DNA of 64,000 bases from Annona cherimola (lineage: Eukaryota > Streptophyta > Magnoliopsida > Magnoliales > Annonaceae): the NCBI GenBank assembly GCA_030490835.1, contig CM059971.1:77704224-77768223 (forward strand). The letters run 5' to 3'. Both the position numbers and the translations under genes were made by a program. This document shows positions 58,321 through 64,000 of the stretch, in pieces. The notes under the pieces were generated by a model. It was not told the origin of the DNA, ran no database searches, and was given only the letters and a program-made list of their open reading frames with translations. The stretch's first letter is position 1; every line of letters begins with the position of its first letter.

Positions 58321-58845
58321 AAAGTTGATGGAGAGAAATTAAGGGAGATAAGGTTGGCCTCTACGATTTTTCCCATGCATTAATGACTTGTCAGTGACTA
58401 TTATCGGTGTCTATTTAATTAAACAACTGTGAAAAATGTTGTAGGATCCAATGGTGGATAGGGGTGTTCGACTGTTCGCCATAAAAAATTGAGACTCTAG
58501 AATGAGATGTGATAAGTTGAATGAGAAAGGCGGTTGTGCAATGAAAAATAAGAAATTATAATGAAATTAAAAAATAGTATTGAACATAAGATAAGTAATA
58601 TCTATATATATTTAAAAATAAAAATTATATCGAGAATGAAGAAAATCTCCTCTCATTTAAGCCTTTTTATCATGTTGAGTGCCCCCTTAATTTTTCCTTT
58701 AAAATTTACATTAATTGTGGAATGTTTGTAGTTAAAAAAATCCATGTGCATAATTGCTTCAGGAAGTGTTTTTTTTATTGATATATATTTACATTATATT
58801 TCAACTTATATTACAATCAAGCTATGCAGAGTTATTATCATTTTT
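58321..58845. other. AT-rich intergenic DNA, nothing recognised
   Basis: No gene and no well-bounded repeat. Confidence 0.4.
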
Positions 58846-58849
58846 TAAA

Positions 58850-60800
58850 GAGTGAACATCATTATCATAAGTCATTTTCCACCTAGGTGAAGTCGATTAC
58901 ATAGATTTTGTTGTGTCATTTTTAATGATTTAAGACTAAATTTTTAATAATTTATAATAATTTTAAATCTTATTTAATTACTTTCATCCATATTTTTGTA
59001 GTCTTTCTCTCATCCTTTTGTCAACTTCTACTTTGATAAGTTCTGTCTTTCTAATTATTATCATTTCAAGCCTCTGTTTAACATGATCGAACCATCTTAA
59101 TCTATTTTATTTTTATCACATATTGACCTCACTTTAGATTTTTTCAGATTATTTCATTCATAATTTTATCTTTCCTTATTTTATTACTTATCCACATTAA
59201 CGTTCTCATTTCTACGACATTCATTCTATGTGTATATTGTTTTTTAACTATCTAACATTCTTCCCCATAAAACATCCCAGTCTTATAAAATTTTCCTTCT
59301 AATTTAATTGGGATTTGATGATCATATAAAATTTCTGACACGCTTCATCATTCCTTCCATCATGCTTGAATTTGTGTATGATATCCTTTTCAATTTTCTT
59401 ACTCTTTTAAACTATTGATCTCAAGTACCAGAAGTGATTAGTTCTTGTTACTATTTGATCTAAAATCTTAATTGGTTTCTCATCTATGTTCTCACTATTA
59501 TTAAAATTGCATTTTATATATTTATATACTAATTCTAAAACCATTAGATTCTAAGGCATTTACCCATCCATTCAATTTCAAATTTAGTCTTTCTTTTGTT
59601 TAACTATTAGAATAAGGTCATATACAAATAACATGCACTAAGGTACTTCTTATTTTAGATGTCTAGTAATTTTACGTTTAAAAAGTAAAAAAGTAAGAGC
59701 TGAAGGCTGAGCTTTTATGCAAATCTATTTTAACTGGAAAAATTATTAGTATTTCCACTCATGTTACCCACATTTGTTATAGTCTCTTATACATATCTTT
59801 AATAACATCGATGCATATGTTATTAATTTATTTCTTTTTTAACATTTGTCATATTAACTTTCTTAGTACTTGATTATATGTTTTTTCTAAATCAATAAAA
59901 AATATGTGTAAGTTTTTTTCTTCTCCCTATACTTTTCAAATAGTTATCTAAGTATAAAAATGACTTAAGTGGTTAATCTTTTGACATAAAATTAAATTGA
60001 TTTTCAAATATATTAGTTTTCCGTCTTAGTTTATGTTTAATTTTCCTTTCCCATAACTTCATAATATGACTCACTAATTTTATTCCACAACAATTTACAC
60101 ATTTTTGAATATCTCTCTTTGTTTTATAGATCGAGATTACAGTATTTTTTCTTCACTTACTTAGTATTAACTTTATTTTTATAATTTTATTAAAGAAATT
60201 TATTAACCGTGTTACACCTACTCATTAATTTTATTCTAAGATAATTTGCACACTTTTGAATATCTTCCTTAGTTTTATAGATTATGAATACAGTGTTTTT
60301 TCTCCACTCACTTGCATTAACTTTATTTTTATAATCTTATCAAAGAAATTTATTAATCATGTCACACCTATATCTCCTATGCACTCCATGCCTTAATTGA
60401 TATATTATCTGAGACTAAGATTTTTTCTGTTTTTATTTTTTAGAGTTTCTTTTATTTTAGATGTTCGATTTTTTGAAAAATAAATAATATTCCTATTTTA
60501 TTTTTTATTTAAATTAGCATCTAATATTAAATGTTCTGGTATTGTATCATTCAGTAGCTTATAAAAATAAGTTCTTCATCTTTATTTAATTTCATCATCT
60601 TTAACTAAAACTTTTTTGTCTTCATTTCTAATATATTTAACATGTGCTAAATTTTTATCTTTATTTTTTCTTAATTTAATTAACTTAAATATATTTTTTT
60701 CTCTGTGTCTAGTTCCTCATCTGTCATATAAATTGTCATAATTTTGTATTTAGCATCATTAATAATCTTTTTAGTATTTTTTGAACATAAACTTCCAAGT
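58850..60800 (-). pseudogene. Decayed RTE-type LINE (reverse transcriptase remnant)
   Basis: Read on the minus strand with frequent stops and shifts, fragments occur in the order of an RTE-clade plant retrotransposon: a MSHTMKLWER-like region near 60050-60090, FENQF at 59994-60008, FFIDLEK near 59885-59905, a CMLFADD-position equivalent too decayed to read near 59620, FRYLGSI-like near 59420, and NRLRWFDHVK at 59080-59108. Composition has drifted to very high AT, which fits long decay by C-to-T change. Nothing in it can be functional. The 5' limit is uncertain. Confidence 0.72.
60066..60365. repeat. Tandem duplication of about 155 bp inside the RTE remnant
   Basis: Units near 60066-60215 and 60224-60365 share 'cattaattttattc', 'tttgaatatctt', 'agttttatagat', 'ttaactttatttttataat' and 'aaagaaatttattaa'. 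The duplication is old, with many differences between the units. Confidence 0.75.
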
Positions 60801-61200
60801 ATAAACATAAGAGACTACAAACTCTCAAATATCAAAAAGAAATAAAACTTTACTTAGAATTTAATACTTGAACTATGTCTAATAGGCTAATAGCTCTGAC
60901 CACTAAGTGTAACGGGTTTTGAAAGTAGAAGAATAGAGCGAGAGAAAAAAGAAGAAAAGAAAATAGTTATGCAGAAAGATAATTAAAATATATAGTTGAA
61001 AATAAAACATATAGTTCAATAATTAATAACGTTGACTTAAGCATTAGATAGCATTCCATTTCATTTGCTAGAAACCAAAGAATTTTACAAAAGAAAAAAA
61101 GAAAAAAACATACGGGCACGTAGTCAGTCCAAAGCACGTTCCCACATTGAAAGCTTGCAGCAGCCCTGTAAAACGCAGAAATGGACGACAATAAATGCAG
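60801..61200. other. Intergenic DNA upstream of the Tubby-like gene
   Basis: AT-rich up to about 61100, then composition rises towards the promoter of the gene at 61698. No separate gene was seen. Confidence 0.4.
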
Positions 61201-61251
61201 AATTCCCCACTTTTGCCATCAGAGGTCCTGAAGCTACTCAACACGCGGCAC

Positions 61252-61257
61252 CACGTG
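61252..61257 (+). promoter_or_regulatory. G-box CACGTG upstream of the Tubby-like gene
   Basis: A palindromic CACGTG (context GCACCACGTGAATC) lies about 300 bases upstream of the TATA box. A second ACGT core (CCACGTCATC) lies at 61374-61383. Both are binding cores for plant bZIP/bHLH factors, but function here is inferred. Confidence 0.4.
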
Positions 61258-61277
61258 AATCCGTGGGCAACAGGCAT

Positions 61278-61299
61278 CCCTTCCCTTCCCTTCCCTTCC
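61278..61299. repeat. Short (CCCTT)n repeat
   Basis: About four copies of CCCTT in the promoter region of the Tubby-like gene. Confidence 0.85.
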
Positions 61300-61556
61300 G
61301 CTGCTCATCCGGCAAAGCCACCTCAGACTTTTCCCATTCCCCGAATCAGCTGATGGACGGGGCAGATGCCATCCACGTCATCCGCCCACATCAGCAGCGC
61401 AGGCCGCGTGACCATGGGAAAGTATGCTACCCTTTTGGACGTATAATGTCCTCCAGCGAGTTCTCCACCCTCTAGATGAAGAGATAAACGGACGAGATCA
61501 GTTTCTACTGGTGGGCCAGTTGGCTAAAATCCTCCCTGCGAGGCTGCTCTCAACGA

Positions 61557-61563
61557 TATAAAA
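61557..61563 (+). promoter_or_regulatory. TATA box of the Tubby-like gene
   Basis: TATAAAA in the context CAACGATATAAAACGATGG. It lies 135 bases upstream of the chosen start codon, which puts the expected transcription start near 61590. This decides the start: an ATG at 61566 would lie upstream of the transcript. Confidence 0.65.
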
Positions 61564-61657
61564 CGATGGCAAAACGAGAGGATGACAGCGAAAGGACCGT
61601 CGTGTCCTCATCTCCCCTCTTGCAGAGAAACCAATCCCAACTTGAAAAAAAGGGATC

Positions 61658-61688
61658 CTCTCTCTCTCCCTCTCTCTCCCTCTCTCTG
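61658..61688 (+). repeat. (CT)n tract in the 5' leader of the Tubby-like gene
   Basis: A run of TCTCTC and TCTCCC ending 9 bases before the start codon; CT runs are common in plant leaders. Confidence 0.85.
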
Positions 61689-61697
61689 CTCGGGGGA

Positions 61698-62441
61698 ATG
61701 TCTGTGAGAAGAGCATTTCTGTCGAGGAAGGGCTCCGCTTCTCTTCCTTTTTCCAGAAGCAAGAAAATCACATCACTCTCGAACCCCCTCCAGGACGAAG
61801 GTAGCTACCAGGTCGGAGGACAAGGAGAGGACGATGGCAGTCAGTCGCCGGAAGATTCTTGGTCCAAGATGCTGCCCGAGCTCCTCGGCGAGATTATCCA
61901 GCGAGTGGAATCCAGCGAGGACCGATGGCCGACGCGCAAGGACGTCGTAGCCTGCGCATGCGTCTGCAAGAGGTGGAGGGAGATCACCAGATCGATCGTG
62001 AAATCGCCACTGCACAGCGGCAAGATCACTTTCCCTTCGTCCCTCAAACAGGTCTGCCCTGATTCCGCTCTTTCCGTTCGTTCTTCCGATGTACTGGTGA
62101 TTTGTCATCGATCTGTCCCCATTTGGGGAGAATTAGTGGATTTGCGTTGGAAATTTGGATTCATTGTTTCGGTTCCGTGTCTAAAAGGTGCGGCGAACAG
62201 TCAATCTGGCAAAACCGGGATGTTCGATTCCTAATTAGTTTCGATTTCAATGACATGCGTTTATTCAAGTAAAAACAAGGAAATTGGTGTTTGGTGGGGG
62301 CGGTTTTCGTATTGAGTATCTTGTGATTTGTTCTCTTTTGTTGTTGATTGCAGCCAGGACCACGAGATCTTCCTCTGCAGTGTTTTATCAAGAGGAACAA
62401 GAAAAACTCAACATTTTACCTTTATCTTGGGTTGACCCCAA
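61698..62441 (+). CDS. Tubby-like F-box protein, 5' part (runs off the right edge)
   Basis: Exon 1 is 61698-62051 (118 codons, phase 0); exon 2 is 62354-62441 (88 bases, ending in phase 1 before GTAAGT). The start [15 protein letters not shown] follows a plausible TATA box and leader. Residues 55-97 form the F-box ([28 protein letters not shown]), which recruits SKP1 and an SCF ubiquitin ligase. The Tubby domain begins after it ([10 protein letters not shown], then [20 protein letters not shown] in exon 2); in this family it binds phosphoinositides and tethers the protein to the plasma membrane. The exon 1/exon 2 break after the LKQ residues is typical of the family. The rest of the Tubby domain is not in the window, since 62442-64000 reads as intron 2. 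Confidence 0.93.
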
Positions 62442-63064
62442 GTAAGTAAAGTATCATTGAGTCAGTTTAAGCCATGCCCTCTTGTTTTTACTTGCTGCGT
62501 TTCAAGCTCTTTGAACAATACATTGGCAGATTCTGCCATGTGGAATCAATTTTTGTAATTTTGCTAGACCAAACAAGCATAGGACAAATTTGACTTTTTC
62601 CGATATCTCGAATCTACTGACTTGTTATTTCGTAAATCCTTCGGTCAACTTGATAGGTTTAGAAAAGTGTGACATATCGTGGTGATTCAGTTACTTAAGG
62701 AGTCCGTTTCAATGCCTCAGCTATGCAGTTGTCTAGGCCTCTAGGGTTATTGGATCGCCTTGGGAAATGGTATTGATCATTACTTGGTTAGTTCTTTTTA
62801 AAAAAAAAAAAATAATAATAAAAAATTAGGGGAGACTTTTCAGAGGGGTAAGCTTTTCCTCATCTTGGTAAATGGGAAAAGGAAGGATAAATTCATATGC
62901 TTGAAGCTGGTAAAATCCAGTGAAACGTTGTAATTTAACCTTTCGTTTGGAGGATTTTGATATAGCTACGAGATTTATGATGAATAATGTTTAAAATTTC
63001 AACGAAGCAATCCTGTCTTCAGGAAGGACTGCTCAAGCTGTTTGTAGGATAGTTGGTATAACCC

Positions 63065-63616
63065 AGTGTTATCAAAACCAAACTGTTGATAGATCCAAAA
63101 AAAAAGAAAAAGAAAAAAAAACTGTTGATCAAACTGGTACACGTAGTGGTTCGGTGCAAAGCAGATAGACCAGTGGTTTGCACTTTGCACCAATGCAAAC
63201 TGCAACAGTATATTTAATTATCAAGTTTGCTTAGTGATTATTTTAAATAATTTATTTGATTGCATCATGTTTAAAATGTTATTTAAAGATAAACTTAAAT
63301 TGAATGAATGAAATAGATTACTTGTTTTATTTATAACAGACTGAATAAAGCATAAGAGTATACAATTTCATGTTGCACCTTCATCTATGAACTAATTTCT
63401 GCATCCTTATGTTCTGCATCTTCTTTGGTGCTGGTTTCATGTCAAGTGCACTGGGCATTGGACACTGTTGAACTGACTAAACTAGTACATGTGGTTTAAT
63501 GTACAGTTTAACAGTTATGATAGTTTCAAATCGTGAACCTGTCCAAATTGGACTGCAGAGACACTGGTTGCCAGGTAGACCAGTTGAACTTGCTTGGTCT
63601 TGTTCTCATAACATTA
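63065..63616. mobile_element. Candidate TIR element in intron 2
   Basis: The left end AGTGTTATCAAAACCAAACTG and the inverted right end ATGTTATGAGAACAAGACCAAG are similar, and both subterminal regions carry GACCAGT/ACTGGT words. The pattern recalls the element at 40074-41398. No target duplication was found. Confidence 0.35.
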
Positions 63617-63699
63617 GTATAACATATTACTTCTAAAACCATTGAAAAACGATTTTTCAAGTTGGTTAATTTTTTTTTCTTTTTAAAGTTCCTATTGTA

Positions 63700-63987
63700 G
63701 GGTGTTTGATTAACAACAAAACTGCTTAAACTAAAACATTTCTGTCTAAAACTTTTCACTTTCTATAACTATCCATTTTTAAAATTATTTCTTCACATCT
63801 TTGTATACAACCACCCTACTTTTCAATCATTTTTACACAATTACCCATACAACTAACTTATCTAGTTTAACTTTATTCTCTTTATTCTTCATTATTACCT
63901 CTATCATATCACATAATATTCTCATATTTCAAAAACTTTTATACTAAAAACTTTTTATTCAAAAGTTTTATCATTTCCCAAAAAGCC
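63700..63987 (+). mobile_element. Tourist-like MITE, copy T8, in intron 2 of the Tubby-like gene
   Basis: Begins GGGTGTTTGATTAAC and ends TTTCCCAAAAAGCC. The interior matches T2 and T5 over its whole length ('cttttcactttctataacta', 'cttttcaatcatttttacac'). The flanking triplets no longer match. It lies in sense orientation relative to T2 and T4-T7. Confidence 0.75.
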
Positions 63988-64000
63988 TGTTATTTATTCG

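Larger units (their letters stand above)
62442..64000 (+). other. Intron 2 of the Tubby-like gene (incomplete)
   Basis: Starts with a consensus GTAAGT donor. No acceptor followed by Tubby-domain sequence was found before the window ends, so the intron is at least 1.56 kb. It holds an A-rich run (62800-62825), a candidate TIR element (63065-63616) and Tourist-like MITE T8. Confidence 0.75.

Noticed and set aside
61566..61697. Upstream N-terminal extension of the Tubby-like protein
   Set aside because: The ATG is adjacent to the TATA box, and the extension encodes leader and CT-repeat sequence; family proteins start with MSVRR-like or similar residues at the later ATG.

Overview
This is nuclear DNA of a flowering plant; the species cannot be read from the sequence. 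The evidence is three plant-type genes (a CBL-interacting protein kinase, an MRH1-type leucine-rich-repeat receptor pseudokinase with 13 exons and GT-AG introns, and the 5' part of a Tubby-like F-box gene), plant-type LINEs, and a dense population of small Tourist, hAT, Mutator-like and foldback elements. The intergenic DNA is visibly AT-rich. The coding exons and a few internal parts of transposons are richer in GC.

Layout. 1-3.7 kb: intronless CIPK gene (minus strand) with a pyrimidine-rich leader. 3.7-15.4 kb: no gene; a hAT-type MITE with a perfect 8-bp target duplication, a larger hAT-type element, two Tourist-type MITEs and degenerate repeats. 15.4-17.3 kb: 5'-truncated L1-type LINE with a 17-bp target duplication. 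17.4-20.1 kb: two MITEs and a 1.8-kb Mutator-like element with long terminal inverted repeats. 20.6-26.5 kb: receptor-like pseudokinase gene (minus strand, 693 aa in my model). 27.3-37.7 kb: an old tandem duplication of the DNA upstream of that gene (copy A about 4 kb, copy B about 6 kb), with copy B expanded by MITEs, a 0.55-kb tandem duplication and a 740-bp near-perfect palindrome. 37.7-43.3 kb: foldback and TIR elements. 43.4-47.5 kb: a LINE with its 5' end and 13-bp target duplication present, but with the reverse transcriptase deleted. 47.5-58.8 kb: MITEs, tandem repeats and unclassified DNA. 58.8-60.8 kb: decayed RTE-type LINE (minus strand). 61.2-64.0 kb: promoter, exon 1, exon 2 and part of intron 2 of a Tubby-like F-box gene, which runs off the right edge.

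The three genes look unrelated to each other: calcium/CBL signalling at the membrane, a catalytically degenerate receptor, and an SCF/phosphoinositide-linked adaptor. Nothing suggests a gene cluster. I found no CRISPR array, intact tRNA gene, virus-derived sequence or obviously new biochemical system. The most notable content is structural: one Tourist-like family with eight recognisable copies, four of them with intact 3-bp target duplications and one proven by an empty sister site; the 740-bp palindrome; the tandem upstream duplication that allows insertions to be ordered in time; and LINE decay that looks purely C-to-T. All element boundaries and identities were judged by eye.
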